A stretch of 31,025 bases of DNA from Hafnia paralvei ATCC 29927 (GTDB lineage Bacteria > Pseudomonadota > Gammaproteobacteria > Enterobacterales > Enterobacteriaceae), in NCBI RefSeq assembly GCF_001655005.1, contig NZ_LXET01000003.1, forward strand, positions 1-31,025, given 5' to 3'. Shown in pieces: positions 23,724 to 31,025 of this stretch. The translations under genes and the position numbers were made by a program. Position 1 is the first letter of the stretch; every line of letters begins with the position of its first letter. The notes under the pieces were generated by a model. That model did not search any database and was not told where the DNA came from. It worked only from the letters and a program-made list of their open reading frames with translations.

Positions 23724-24800
23724 ATGGCTGACCAATCCCTGACCGATGCACAAACCGCACGTAAACAGCCTGATTCTGGGCAGATCCTCAATTCTCTTAT
23801 TACCTGTGTTTTGCTGCTCGACCGTAATCTGGCAGTGCACTATGCCAACCCTGCTGCTCAGCAGCTACTGGCGCAAAGTTCACGCAAATTATTTGGTACG
23901 CCGTTGCCGGATTTGTTGGGGTATTTTTCGCTGAATGTGCGCTTGATGCACGACAGCTTGCATGCGGGGCAGGGGTTTACCGATAACGAAGTGACGCTGG
24001 TGATCGACGGGCATGCGCACATCATGGCGCTGACCGCCCAGCCAATGAGCGATGATTTTATTTTGCTGGAGCTGTCACCAATGGACAGCCAGCGTCGCCT
24101 TAGCCAAGAGCAACTGCAACACGCCCAGCAGGTTGCCGCTCGCGATTTAGTTCGCGGTTTGGCGCATGAGATTAAAAATCCGCTAGGGGGATTACGCGGT
24201 GCAGCACAACTATTGGCTAAAGCGTTGCCGGATCAGTCACTGACTGAATACACCAAGGTGATTATTGAGCAAGCCGATCGATTGAGAAATCTGGTTGATC
24301 GTCTGCTTGGGCCACAGCGTCCGGGTCAGCATGTAACGCAGAGCATTCATCAGGTGGCAGAACGGGTGTGTCAGTTGGTATCGTTGGAGTGCCCCGATAA
24401 CGTCACGCTGGTGCGAGATTACGATCCCAGCCTACCAGAGCTAGAGCACGACCCAGAACAAATAGAACAGGTGTTGCTGAATATCACACGCAACGCACTA
24501 CAGGCGCTAGGCAATGCTGGCGGCACCATAACGCTGCGCACGCGCACTGCATTTCAACTCACGCTGCATGGCGAGCGCTATCGCCTCGCGGCGCGTATAG
24601 ATATTGAAGATGATGGCCCGGGGATCCCCGCCCATCTGCACGATACTTTGTTTTATCCGATGGTCAGCGGCCGTGAAGGTGGTACTGGACTTGGCCTATC
24701 GATTGCGCGAAATCTTATCGATCAGCATCAGGGTAAAATAGAATTTAATAGCTGGCCGGGCCACACCGAATTTTCAGTTTACTTGCCTATTCGCAAGTAA
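23724..24800 (+). CDS. glnL: Nitrogen sensor histidine kinase NtrB
   Basis: Cytosolic kinase/phosphatase of NtrC, controlled by PII. The product is 358 residues; E. coli NtrB has 349 and the nine extra residues are at the N terminus (MADQSLTDAQTARKQPDSGQ). A PAS domain (about 20-130, with YANPAAQQLLAQSSRKLFG) is followed by the dimerisation/phosphoacceptor helix RGLAHEIKNPLGGLRGAAQL with His148. The ATPase domain carries the N box NITRNALQAL, the G1 box EDDGPGIP and the G2 box GREGGTGLGLSIARNLI. I start at the ATG at 23724 with AGGAG before it; the upstream extension to 23679 crosses the NtrC box. glnG follows after 46 bases. Confidence 0.97.
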   Translation: MADQSLTDAQTARKQPDSGQILNSLITCVLLLDRNLAVHYANPAAQQLLAQSSRKLFGTPLPDLLGYFSLNVRLMHDSLHAGQGFTDNEVTLVIDGHAHIMALTAQPMSDDFILLELSPMDSQRRLSQEQLQHAQQVAARDLVRGLAHEIKNPLGGLRGAAQLLAKALPDQSLTEYTKVIIEQADRLRNLVDRLLGPQRPGQHVTQSIHQVAERVCQLVSLECPDNVTLVRDYDPSLPELEHDPEQIEQVLLNITRNALQALGNAGGTITLRTRTAFQLTLHGERYRLAARIDIEDDGPGIPAHLHDTLFYPMVSGREGGTGLGLSIARNLIDQHQGKIEFNSWPGHTEFSVYLPIRK

Positions 24801-24846
24801 CTGACCAAACCGGCGTATCGCCCACCTGTAAACAGAGGTGACGACT

Positions 24847-26268
24847 ATGACAACGCAACAAGGAATCGTCTGGATCGTAGATGATGACAGTTCCATTCGC
24901 TGGGTGCTGGAACGAGCACTGACCGGCGCGGGTATGCGCTGTGTCACGTTTGAGAACGGAAATCAGGTGCTAGATGCCTTAGCCACCCAAACGCCAGATG
25001 TTTTACTCTCTGATATTCGCATGCCGGGAATGGATGGTTTGGCGTTGCTTAAGCAGATTAAACAACGTCATCCGATGCTTCCGGTCATCATAATGACGGC
25101 GCATTCTGATTTGGATGCTGCGGTCAGTGCCTATCAGCAAGGGGCTTTCGATTATCTGCCAAAACCGTTTGATATTGATGAAGCGGTGGCTCTTGTTGAA
25201 CGTGCAATCAGTCATTATCAAGAACAGCAGCAGCCAGCACGTAGTCAACCCGTAAACGATCCCGCAGCCGATATCATCGGCGAAGCGCCTGCTATGCAGG
25301 ATGTTTTCCGCATTATTGGCCGCCTGTCTCGCTCTTCCATCAGCGTGCTGATTAACGGCGAGTCGGGTACTGGTAAAGAATTGGTTGCCCATGCTCTGCA
25401 TCGCCACAGCCCTCGCGGAAAAGCGCCCTTTATTGCACTGAACATGGCGGCAATCCCTAAAGACCTGATTGAGTCGGAATTGTTTGGCCATGAAAAAGGG
25501 GCGTTTACTGGCGCCAATCAAATCCGTCAGGGGCGCTTTGAGCAAGCCGATGGCGGCACGTTGTTTTTGGATGAAATCGGTGACATGCCGTTGGATGTTC
25601 AAACCCGCTTGTTACGCGTGCTGGCAGATGGTCAGTTTTATCGCGTGGGGGGCTATGCGCCGGTAAAAGTGGATGTACGTATTATTGCCGCAACGCATCA
25701 AAATCTTGAGCAGCGCGTTCAGGAGGGGAAATTCCGTGAGGATTTATTCCATCGCCTGAATGTGATCCGTGTACACCTTCCGCCTTTACGTGAGCGCCGT
25801 GAGGATATTCCACGCTTGGCGCGTCATTTCTTAAAAGTTGCCGCTACCGAATTAGGCGTGGAAGCCAAAGTATTGCATCCCGATACCGAGCTGGCGCTAA
25901 CGCGTTTGCCGTGGCCAGGCAACGTGCGTCAGTTAGAAAACACCTGTCGCTGGCTAACAGTAATGGCTGCGGGGCAGGAACTGCTCGTTCAGGATTTACC
26001 GAGCGAGCTATTTGAAACTAGCGTACCGGAAACCACGGGCGGAACATCTCCCTCTGGTCACTGGTCAGCCTTATTAGCCCAATGGGCAGAACATGCTTTA
26101 CGTTCAGGGCATCAAGATTTGTTATCTGAAGCACAGCCAGAGATGGAACGTATTCTGTTAACAACGGCTCTGCGCCATACCCAAGGACATAAACAGGAAG
26201 CGGCGAGATTGCTTGGCTGGGGGCGTAATACCCTGACGCGTAAGTTAAAAGAGTTGGGCATGGAGTAA
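24847..26268 (+). CDS. glnG: Nitrogen regulator NtrC (sigma-54 activator)
   Basis: Response regulator that activates sigma-54 promoters when phosphorylated under nitrogen limitation. The product is 473 residues from the ATG at 24847 (E. coli has 469), preceded by GAGGTG; a GTG three codons upstream is in frame but part of that ribosome site. The receiver domain has VDDDSS and the phosphoacceptor Asp56 in LLSDIRMPGMDG. The AAA+ domain has Walker A GESGTGKE, the sigma-54 contact loop ELFGHEKGAFTGA, Walker B GGTLFLDEIGD and the arginine-finger region FREDLFHRLNVIRVHLPPLRERREDIP. A C-terminal Fis-like helix-turn-helix ends RLLGWGRNTLTRKLKELGME. It is last in glnA-glnL-glnG. Confidence 0.98.
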   Translation: MTTQQGIVWIVDDDSSIRWVLERALTGAGMRCVTFENGNQVLDALATQTPDVLLSDIRMPGMDGLALLKQIKQRHPMLPVIIMTAHSDLDAAVSAYQQGAFDYLPKPFDIDEAVALVERAISHYQEQQQPARSQPVNDPAADIIGEAPAMQDVFRIIGRLSRSSISVLINGESGTGKELVAHALHRHSPRGKAPFIALNMAAIPKDLIESELFGHEKGAFTGANQIRQGRFEQADGGTLFLDEIGDMPLDVQTRLLRVLADGQFYRVGGYAPVKVDVRIIAATHQNLEQRVQEGKFREDLFHRLNVIRVHLPPLRERREDIPRLARHFLKVAATELGVEAKVLHPDTELALTRLPWPGNVRQLENTCRWLTVMAAGQELLVQDLPSELFETSVPETTGGTSPSGHWSALLAQWAEHALRSGHQDLLSEAQPEMERILLTTALRHTQGHKQEAARLLGWGRNTLTRKLKELGME

Positions 26269-26413
26269 TGTGACACGATCTATCGGTTGTGTGTTAATGA
26301 ATGGTATCTGGTTAATAAAAATACAATCGAGCGCACAAAAAAAGAGCTGGTCAGATCTTTAACCGCACCGTGTGGATCGGTATGATCGTCGACACCGTTT
26401 TTGGAGGATTATG

Positions 26414-26536
26414 ATGATCGATTCGCTGCTTGCCATGATCTCGCATGGTACTGAATTAAGCGCTGCGGCTGGGCACACCTCGCAGACTGCATTTGCTGCT
26501 GTATTATGCGCTGCGCTATTTAATTTTTTTGGTTAA
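26414..26536 (+). CDS. yshB: Small YshB-like protein
   Basis: A 40-residue open frame beginning MIDSLLAMISHG and ending AALFNFFG. The central part, HTSQTAFAAVLCAAL, resembles E. coli YshB (36 residues, with HTPQTAVAAVLCAAM as I recall it), which lies at the same place downstream of glnG. GGAGG ends six bases before this ATG; an ATG one codon earlier is too close to it. The C-terminal half is hydrophobic enough for one membrane helix. In Salmonella YshB has been linked to growth inside host cells, but its molecular role is not known. It is followed within 30 bases by a strong terminator, so it is a separate or terminal transcription unit. Confidence 0.85.
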   Translation: MIDSLLAMISHGTELSAAAGHTSQTAFAAVLCAALFNFFG

Positions 26537-26563
26537 TTAATTTCACTTTCTTCCCCATCTCTG

Positions 26564-26594
26564 AAAGGGCGTTGTTCTAACAACGCCCTTTTTT
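26564..26594 (+). terminator. Strong terminator after yshB
   Basis: AAAGGGCGTTG (26564-26574) pairs perfectly with CAACGCCCTTT (26581-26591) around a six-base loop, followed by further T. It closes the glnLG-yshB stretch before ghrB. Confidence 0.93.
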
Positions 26595-26746
26595 GTTGGC
26601 ACAATCTTTAAAATGCACTCTGATTAAGACGTAATTCGGAACCCTGTGTGTGCCTTTCGCTGTTATGCTGAAATGAAAGGGGCTGAATTATCAGACAATC
26701 TTGACGCGCCCCTCACTATAAAATCGCGGATCTCCAAGGAGCGAAC

Positions 26747-27727
26747 ATGAAACCTGCCATCGTGTTGTATAAAACACTGCCGGCCGATCTACGGCAGAAG
26801 CTCAACCAGTATTTTAACGTAACTGCCTTTGACGAGCTTTCTCATCAAACCTATCCCGCATTTTTACAGGCGCTGAAAAATGCTGAAGGGCTGATTGGCT
26901 CGGGTGGGCGCATTGATGCAGACCTGCTGGCTCAGGCGCCAAAACTGCGGGCGGTTTCAACGATATCGGTGGGTTACGATAATTTTGATGTCGATGAGAT
27001 GACGCGCCGTCATATTTTACTGATGCATACGCCGACGGTGTTAACTGAAACTGTGGCAGACACGCTGATGGGCTTGATGTTGGCAACGGCTCGCCGCATT
27101 CCCGAGTTGGATGCGTGGGTACGCGCAGGTCATTGGAATGATAGCCTTGATGCGAAGTATTACGGAACAGACGTTCACCATAAAACCATCGGCATTCTTG
27201 GCATGGGGCGTATCGGGATGGCATTGGCGCAGCGTGCCCACTTTGGCTTTGGTATGAAGGTGCTTTACAACACGCGTACGCCAAACCTGGAAGCCAACCA
27301 AAAATATGCGGCTCAGCATTGCGATTTGGACACGCTGTTGACGCAGTCTGATTTCGTCTGCATTACGCTGCCGCTGACGCCACAAACGCACCACATGATT
27401 GGGCGTGAACAATTAGACAAAATGAAAAAGAGTGCCATTTTAATCAATGCAGGGCGCGGTCCTGTGGTTGATGAAGATGCACTGGTTGAAGCGCTTAAAG
27501 ATGGAACAATCCTTGCGGCCGGCTTAGATGTTTTCGAGCGGGAACCTTTGCCAAAAGACTCTGAGCTAATGACGCTCAAAAATGTCGTGCTAGCACCCCA
27601 TATTGGCTCTGCGACACATGAAACTCGTTATGGCATGGCGGAGTGCGCAGTAGATAACTTAATTGCGGCATTGACGGGAACAGCAATGGAAAACTGCGTG
27701 AATCCGCAGGTGGTGCATAAAAAATAG
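26747..27727 (+). CDS. ghrB: Glyoxylate/hydroxypyruvate reductase B
   Basis: Cytosolic NADPH-preferring 2-hydroxyacid dehydrogenase that reduces glyoxylate, hydroxypyruvate and 2-ketogluconate-type acids. The product is 326 residues (E. coli GhrB has 324) and matches it along the whole length. The N-terminal substrate domain has STISVGYDNFDVDEMT and LMHTPTVLTETVADTLMGL. The Rossmann motif is GILGMGRIGMALAQRAHFGF (GMGRIG at about 152-157). The catalytic arginine is in NAGRGPVVDE, the glutamate in GLDVFEREPL and the histidine in APHIGSATHETR. AAGGAG lies six bases before the ATG. It is convergent with inaA, with a GGGCAGGTT/AACCTGCCC stem between them. Confidence 0.96.
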   Translation: MKPAIVLYKTLPADLRQKLNQYFNVTAFDELSHQTYPAFLQALKNAEGLIGSGGRIDADLLAQAPKLRAVSTISVGYDNFDVDEMTRRHILLMHTPTVLTETVADTLMGLMLATARRIPELDAWVRAGHWNDSLDAKYYGTDVHHKTIGILGMGRIGMALAQRAHFGFGMKVLYNTRTPNLEANQKYAAQHCDLDTLLTQSDFVCITLPLTPQTHHMIGREQLDKMKKSAILINAGRGPVVDEDALVEALKDGTILAAGLDVFEREPLPKDSELMTLKNVVLAPHIGSATHETRYGMAECAVDNLIAALTGTAMENCVNPQVVHKK

Positions 27728-27736
27728 AAATTATTA

Positions 27737-27755
27737 GGGCAGGTTTAACCTGCCC
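27737..27755. terminator. Hairpin between ghrB and inaA
   Basis: GGGCAGGTT and AACCTGCCC form a perfect 9-bp stem with a one-base centre. On the plus strand it is followed by ATAACATTTTTATTT, and on the minus strand by TAATAATTTC, so the T runs are not immediate. It lies between convergent genes and probably ends both, weakly. Confidence 0.6.
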
Positions 27756-27785
27756 ATAACATTTTTATTTACCCAACCATTTGAA

Positions 27786-28436
27786 CTATAAAGAATAATA
27801 CTGCTCTTTGACCTTCTGCCAATCTTCAGGAGGAATGGGGGACAAATATTTTTCTAACTGCTTAAAATCGTGCAGTACCGCCTTTTGTCTAACCCAGCGG
27901 CGGCGGCTTTTTTCTAAGTCCAAAAATCCAGCCAATACTTCACCACGGCTCTTCACATAAATATGACGCACGTAGCAGCAGCCATGCTGGCGATTAACGC
28001 TATGCATTTTTTTGAAAGCAACGGCGATCTGTTTAAACATTTCTGCCTTTACTTCAGGACTGCAGTCGAGATGCATATTTTGTTCATACCAGTCACCAAT
28101 GCTGACGAAATCCTTCATATCTTCCGTCACCAATAATGCACGCCACTCACCGTTAATTTGTAACGCTTTGCCATAAACGATTTTGGGAACAATCACACCA
28201 GCCGCGGCGAGTTCATCAATGACTTGAATCTCACGCACAATCGTTGGGCGACCAAACGGATAACGTAGCGAGTGGAATAGGTGCGCTACCTGACGTTTTA
28301 CATAGAGCGTTTTTCCGTCACGTTCGATGCGCTGAACGCCACTCATACCTTTGCGCCGTTCGTTGGGCTCTTCGACCCAATCACCTTCGGTTGCCCACCA
28401 GCGCTGAAACTCATCTAACTCTTTTTTCGATGCCAT
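27786..28436 (-). CDS. inaA: InaA, lipopolysaccharide-kinase-like protein
   Basis: Member of the Kdo/WaaP-like small protein-kinase fold family. In E. coli inaA is induced by weak acids and by the MarA/SoxS/Rob regulators; its substrate is unknown. The product is 216 residues, the E. coli length. Visible family marks are FQRWWATEGDWVEEPNERRKGMSGV at the N terminus (listed in part: WWATEGDWVEEPN), LYVKRQ with the nucleotide-binding lysine, FGRPTIVREI, HSVNRQHGCCYVRHIYVK as catalytic loop and FLDLEKSRRR in place of the metal-binding motif. GAGGGG stands upstream of the ATG. I looked for a marbox upstream and did not find a clear one. It is convergent with ghrB and divergent from yidE. Confidence 0.93.
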   Translation of the reverse strand: MASKKELDEFQRWWATEGDWVEEPNERRKGMSGVQRIERDGKTLYVKRQVAHLFHSLRYPFGRPTIVREIQVIDELAAAGVIVPKIVYGKALQINGEWRALLVTEDMKDFVSIGDWYEQNMHLDCSPEVKAEMFKQIAVAFKKMHSVNRQHGCCYVRHIYVKSRGEVLAGFLDLEKSRRRWVRQKAVLHDFKQLEKYLSPIPPEDWQKVKEQYYSL

Positions 28437-28879
28437 ACTCGCCCCTCGCGAGAAATTTTCTTCACTTAATCACTGTTTGGACATCCCTAAATCCACAGGA
28501 GAAGATACCAAACAATGAAATAATAATCACAACAACTAATAGTTAACTTAGCTTAAAGGGCTATGTTTACCAGCGCTCTCCTCGCTATTTATTGTTTTGT
28601 AGGAATTATTGTTTTGTAGAAAACTCGCGCGGTGTAATGCATGAGGCATGTGATTGGAAGAAGAGAGAAATCGAATTAGCGGACAGCAAATATCCAATTT
28701 GCAGTTTTAATAGGTGAAACGTTTCATAATGGCAGCGGTTATGTGGTTTACACCACAGTTGTATGCAGCGGCTTTTGCGAGAATCTGCAGTAACTATAAG
28801 TGGTTATGACATTTTCATGGACCACTGGCGAGCAAGTCATATGCCGCCTTTTATTACCTGTTAATCAAGGATGTGTACG
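28437..28879. other. Divergent spacer between inaA and yidE
   Basis: A 443-base AT-rich gap with no supported gene. It holds a 12-base direct repeat, ATTGTTTTGTAG, at 28591-28602 and 28608-28619 (period 17), and a perfect 12-base palindrome at 28715-28726 listed separately. Promoters for both genes must lie here, but I see no clear -10/-35 pair. Confidence 0.55.
28715..28726. promoter_or_regulatory. Cra/LacI-family type operator palindrome
   Basis: TGAAACGTTTCA is a perfect palindrome identical to the symmetric core recognised by Cra (FruR), a LacI/GalR family regulator of carbon flow. It lies 154 bases upstream of the yidE start and about 280 upstream of inaA. Other LacI-family proteins bind related sequences, so the regulator is inferred. 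Confidence 0.55.
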
Positions 28880-30538
28880 ATGAGCGATATCGCCCTTACG
28901 GTGAGTATGCTGGCGCTTGTTGCTGTTCTGGGATTGTGGATCGGCAATTGGCGTATATATGGTGTGGGGCTCGGAATTGGTGGTGTGCTGTTTGGCGGGA
29001 TTGTGGTTGGTCATTTTGCACAATCGTATGATCTCAGTCTTAACGGCGATATGCTGCATTTCATTCAGGAATTCGGCCTGATTTTATTCGTATATACCAT
29101 TGGGATTCAGGTCGGTCCTGGCTTCTTCTCCTCTCTGCGTGTATCTGGATTGAGGTTGAATGGCTTTGCCATTCTTATGGTGGTTCTGAGCGGTATCGTA
29201 ACTGCGTTAGTGCATAAGATTTTTGATGTTCCTCTGCCTGTCATTTTAGGCGTATTTTCTGGTGCGGTAACCAACACTCCAGCGCTAGGTGCTGGGCAAC
29301 AAATCCTGACTGATTTAGGCTCGGACCCTGCGTTAGTCGATAAAATGGGGATGGGCTATGCAATGGCTTATCCGTTCGGGATTTGTGGCATTTTGCTGGT
29401 GATGTGGATCCTGCGCTTAATATTTCGCATCAGTGTTGATGCTGAAGCTAAAGACTTTGATTCAAAAAATGGATTGAAGCATGAACTGCTGCAAACGATG
29501 AATATCTCGGTGCGAAATCCAAATCTCGCGGGGCTGCCTATCCGTGATGTGCCTATTATCAACAGTGATGAAATTGTTTGTTCACGCCTAAAACGGGGTG
29601 AACATTTGATGGTTCCCATGCCAAATACAATATTGGAGCTGGGAGATCTTATCCATTTGGTAGGGCAACGGCAGGATTTGGAAAACGCGCGTCTGGTGAT
29701 CGGCGATCAGGTCGATACTTCGCTTTCCACACGTGGTACTGAGCTTCAGGTAAGCCGTGTCGTGGTGACTAACGAAAAAGTATTGGGCAAGAAAATCCGT
29801 GATCTGAATCTAAAGCAGAAGTATGACGTCGTTATTTCACGCCTTAATCGTTCCGGTGTAGAGCTGGTGGCGAGCAGCAATGCTAGTCTCCAGTTTGGCG
29901 ATATTTTGAATTTGGTAGGGCGCCCTGAATCTATCGATCAGGTTGCAGATATCGTCGGGAATGCTCAGCAGAAGCTGCAACAGGTGCAGATGCTACCGGT
30001 ATTTATCGGTATCGGGCTCGGTGTTTTGCTTGGCTCTATCCCGCTGTTTATCCCTGGGTTCCCTGCCGCGCTGAAGCTGGGATTGGCCGGTGGCCCTCTT
30101 GTCGTGGCATTAATCTTGGGACGTATCGGCAGCATCGGTAAACTGTATTGGTTTATGCCTCCAAGCGCTAACCTTGCGCTGCGCGAGCTGGGGATTGTGC
30201 TGTTCTTATCGGTTGTGGGGCTGAAATCGGGTGGGAACTTTATCGATACGCTGGTCAACGGCGATGGGGTTTCATGGATTGGCTACGGTATTTTGATCAC
30301 CGCTATCCCGCTGCTCACGGCAGGTATTCTGGCTCGAGCCATGGCAAAAATGAACTACCTGACTATCTGCGGTATGTTGGCTGGCTCAATGACCGATCCT
30401 CCGGCGCTGGCTTTTGCTAATGGCCTACACCCCACTAGCGGCGCAGCAGCGCTGTCATATGCAACAGTTTACCCATTGGCGATGTTCTTAAGGATTATGT
30501 CTCCGCAGCTGTTAGCGGTGATTTTTTGGACAATGTAG
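28880..30538 (+). CDS. yidE: YidE, aspartate:alanine exchanger family transporter
   Basis: Inner-membrane protein of the AspT/YidE/YbjL antiporter family; no substrate is established. The product is 552 residues (E. coli YidE has 553). Five or so helices at the N terminus (with IQEFGLILFVYTIGIQVGPGF and FSGAVTNTPALGAGQQIL), two cytosolic TrkA-C domains in the middle (about 200-370, with VVVTNEKVLGKKIRDLNLKQ) and a second helix block (GIGLGVLLGSIPLFIPGF, ELGIVLFLSVVGLKSGG, GSMTDPPALAFAN) make the usual two-fold layout. The repeated GAVTNTPAL and GSMTDPPAL segments are the family signature. I start at ATG 28880, with AAGGA eight bases upstream, rather than three codons earlier at 28871. Confidence 0.95.
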   Translation: MSDIALTVSMLALVAVLGLWIGNWRIYGVGLGIGGVLFGGIVVGHFAQSYDLSLNGDMLHFIQEFGLILFVYTIGIQVGPGFFSSLRVSGLRLNGFAILMVVLSGIVTALVHKIFDVPLPVILGVFSGAVTNTPALGAGQQILTDLGSDPALVDKMGMGYAMAYPFGICGILLVMWILRLIFRISVDAEAKDFDSKNGLKHELLQTMNISVRNPNLAGLPIRDVPIINSDEIVCSRLKRGEHLMVPMPNTILELGDLIHLVGQRQDLENARLVIGDQVDTSLSTRGTELQVSRVVVTNEKVLGKKIRDLNLKQKYDVVISRLNRSGVELVASSNASLQFGDILNLVGRPESIDQVADIVGNAQQKLQQVQMLPVFIGIGLGVLLGSIPLFIPGFPAALKLGLAGGPLVVALILGRIGSIGKLYWFMPPSANLALRELGIVLFLSVVGLKSGGNFIDTLVNGDGVSWIGYGILITAIPLLTAGILARAMAKMNYLTICGMLAGSMTDPPALAFANGLHPTSGAAALSYATVYPLAMFLRIMSPQLLAVIFWTM

Positions 30539-30584
30539 TGGCATAAGCTCGGGTCTATGGAAGGGGCTTCTATGCTATCGCGTT

Positions 30585-30626
30585 GGATGCGTTTTTTACC
30601 GCGTCGGATGCGTTTTTTACCGCGTC
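30585..30626. repeat. 21-base tandem duplication
   Basis: The unit GGATGCGTTTTTTACCGCGTC occurs twice back to back (30585-30605 and 30606-30626) without mismatch; the second copy runs into the first 104-base repeat. Confidence 0.9.
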
Positions 30627-30717
30627 GTTTGGCCGACCGGTCTCGGAGCGCACATCCTGTACGCCATCGACCTACCGCCATCTTCCCTGATGGCGGTTCT
30701 AGGATGCATTTCATCTA
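30614..30717. repeat. 104-base direct repeat, copy A
   Basis: This copy matches 30845-30948 in the same orientation with about five mismatches and no gaps. It contains the hairpin ACCGCCATC-TTCCCT-GATGGCGGT (30674-30697). The loop resembles the ATCCCT loops at the left end of the window. Confidence 0.92.
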
Positions 30718-30806
30718 GGGTGTCTGAATTTATGCATCAACGGTGAAAGGTTTCGTCCGCCCGTTAGCATTTATGTGTCCATGACACCGCTGGCGTAGGC
30801 GTCCGA

Positions 30807-30834
30807 CGAGAGGTTACCGGCGCGTAACCTCTCG
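30807..30834. repeat. 11-bp hairpin between the two direct repeats
   Basis: CGAGAGGTTAC (30807-30817) pairs perfectly with 30824-30834 around a six-base loop. There is no T run on either side, so it does not look like a terminator. Confidence 0.85.
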
Positions 30835-30844
30835 ACTCTCGCGC

Positions 30845-30948
30845 TTTTTACCGCGTCGCTTGGCCGACCGGTCTCGGAGCGCACATCCTGTACGCCCTCA
30901 ACCTACCGCCATCTTCCCTGATGGCGGTTCTATCATGCATTTCATCTA
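30845..30948. repeat. 104-base direct repeat, copy B
   Basis: Second copy of the repeat at 30614-30717, carrying the same internal hairpin at 30905-30928. The two copies are 127 bases apart. Confidence 0.92.
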
Positions 30949-31001
30949 ACACGAAAAGACAAAATAATATTGTTTTGTCCTTTGTCTTTGTTTTTTTAAT
31001 T

Positions 31002-31025
31002 GTTTAAGTCTTGGAAGGGAGAGCC
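31002..31025. repeat. Partial copy of the left-end repeat block
   Basis: The final 24 bases, starting GTTTAAGTCTTGG, match 239-262 in the same orientation with one difference. The left copy continues into the 10-bp hairpin at 261-286; this one is cut by the end of the window. Confidence 0.85.

Larger units (their letters stand above)
30539..31025. other. Repeat-rich spacer downstream of yidE
   Basis: No gene is supported. The spacer contains a 21-base tandem duplication, two 104-base direct repeats and a perfect hairpin between them, each listed separately. Its end repeats the 239-262 block seen at the left of the window. The minus-strand open frame at 30469-30714 crosses the repeats and has low-complexity, arginine-rich content, so I do not call it. 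Confidence 0.7.

Noticed and set aside
28437..28560. MarA/SoxS/Rob box expected upstream of inaA
   Set aside because: E. coli inaA has one, but I found no stretch here with the required GCAC and YAAA parts at the right distance.
30469..30714. Minus-strand open frame of 81 codons over the right repeats
   Set aside because: It crosses the tandem duplication and repeat A and has a repetitive, basic product; not a credible gene.
30614..30948. Possible CRISPR array
   Set aside because: There are only two copies of a 104-base unit with one 127-base spacer, no cas genes and no typical repeat length.
1..31025. Defence, phage or mobile gene system
   Set aside because: Every recognised coding sequence is a core chromosomal enterobacterial gene or a chemoreceptor; no transposase, integrase, toxin-antitoxin or defence gene was seen.

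Overview
The window looks like core chromosome of a gammaproteobacterium of the order Enterobacterales. Nearly every protein can be recognised as a close relative of an Escherichia coli K-12 protein, usually at the same length, but the gene order differs from E. coli. My best guess is a Hafnia-like member of the order. That rests on overall resemblance and the style of the hairpin-rich spacer repeats, not on a database match.

Layout. (1) 1-518: non-coding, packed with small hairpins, ending just past metL. (2) 519-5790: methionine locus. metB-metL lie on the minus strand, divergent from the repressor gene metJ; metF converges on metJ, and both the metB/metJ and metF control regions carry tandem MetJ boxes. 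(3) 6084-12096: xylose locus. xylA-xylB (minus) are divergent from the proton symporter gene xylE and the activator gene xylR (plus); the ABC importer xylFGH found here in E. coli is absent. (4) 12208-14709: wecH (enterobacterial common antigen O-acetyltransferase) and mdfA (multidrug/H+ antiporter). (5) 14761-17835: fabY, dtd, yihY and yihX, all on the minus strand as in E. coli. (6) 18136-19767: a methyl-accepting chemotaxis protein with a sigma-28-like promoter, sitting where E. coli has the sulfoquinovose (yih) genes. (7) 19865-26268: typA (minus), divergent from glnA-glnL-glnG (plus), with a very well preserved nitrogen control region (CRP-like site, two NtrC boxes, sigma-54 promoter). 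(8) 26414-30538: a small YshB-like protein gene, ghrB, inaA (minus) and yidE. (9) 30539-31025: another hairpin-rich spacer with two 104-base direct repeats; its last 24 bases match positions 239-262 at the other end of the window.

How the parts work together. MetJ represses metBL and metF, which supply homoserine, cystathionine and methyltetrahydrofolate for methionine. XylR with CRP probably drives xylAB and xylE. NtrB/NtrC sense nitrogen status and control glnA through the sites described. The rest is housekeeping: translation GTPase, tRNA proofreading, fatty acid initiation and glyoxylate/hydroxypyruvate reduction.

I found no CRISPR array, tRNA, rRNA, transposase, phage gene or defence system, and no convincing previously undescribed multi-gene system. 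The most useful leads are the two repeat-rich ends, the small yshB-like gene, a possible sRNA in the glnA 3' region, a perfect Cra-type palindrome upstream of yidE, the chemoreceptor with a shortened C-terminal pentapeptide, and the rearranged metF and xylose loci.
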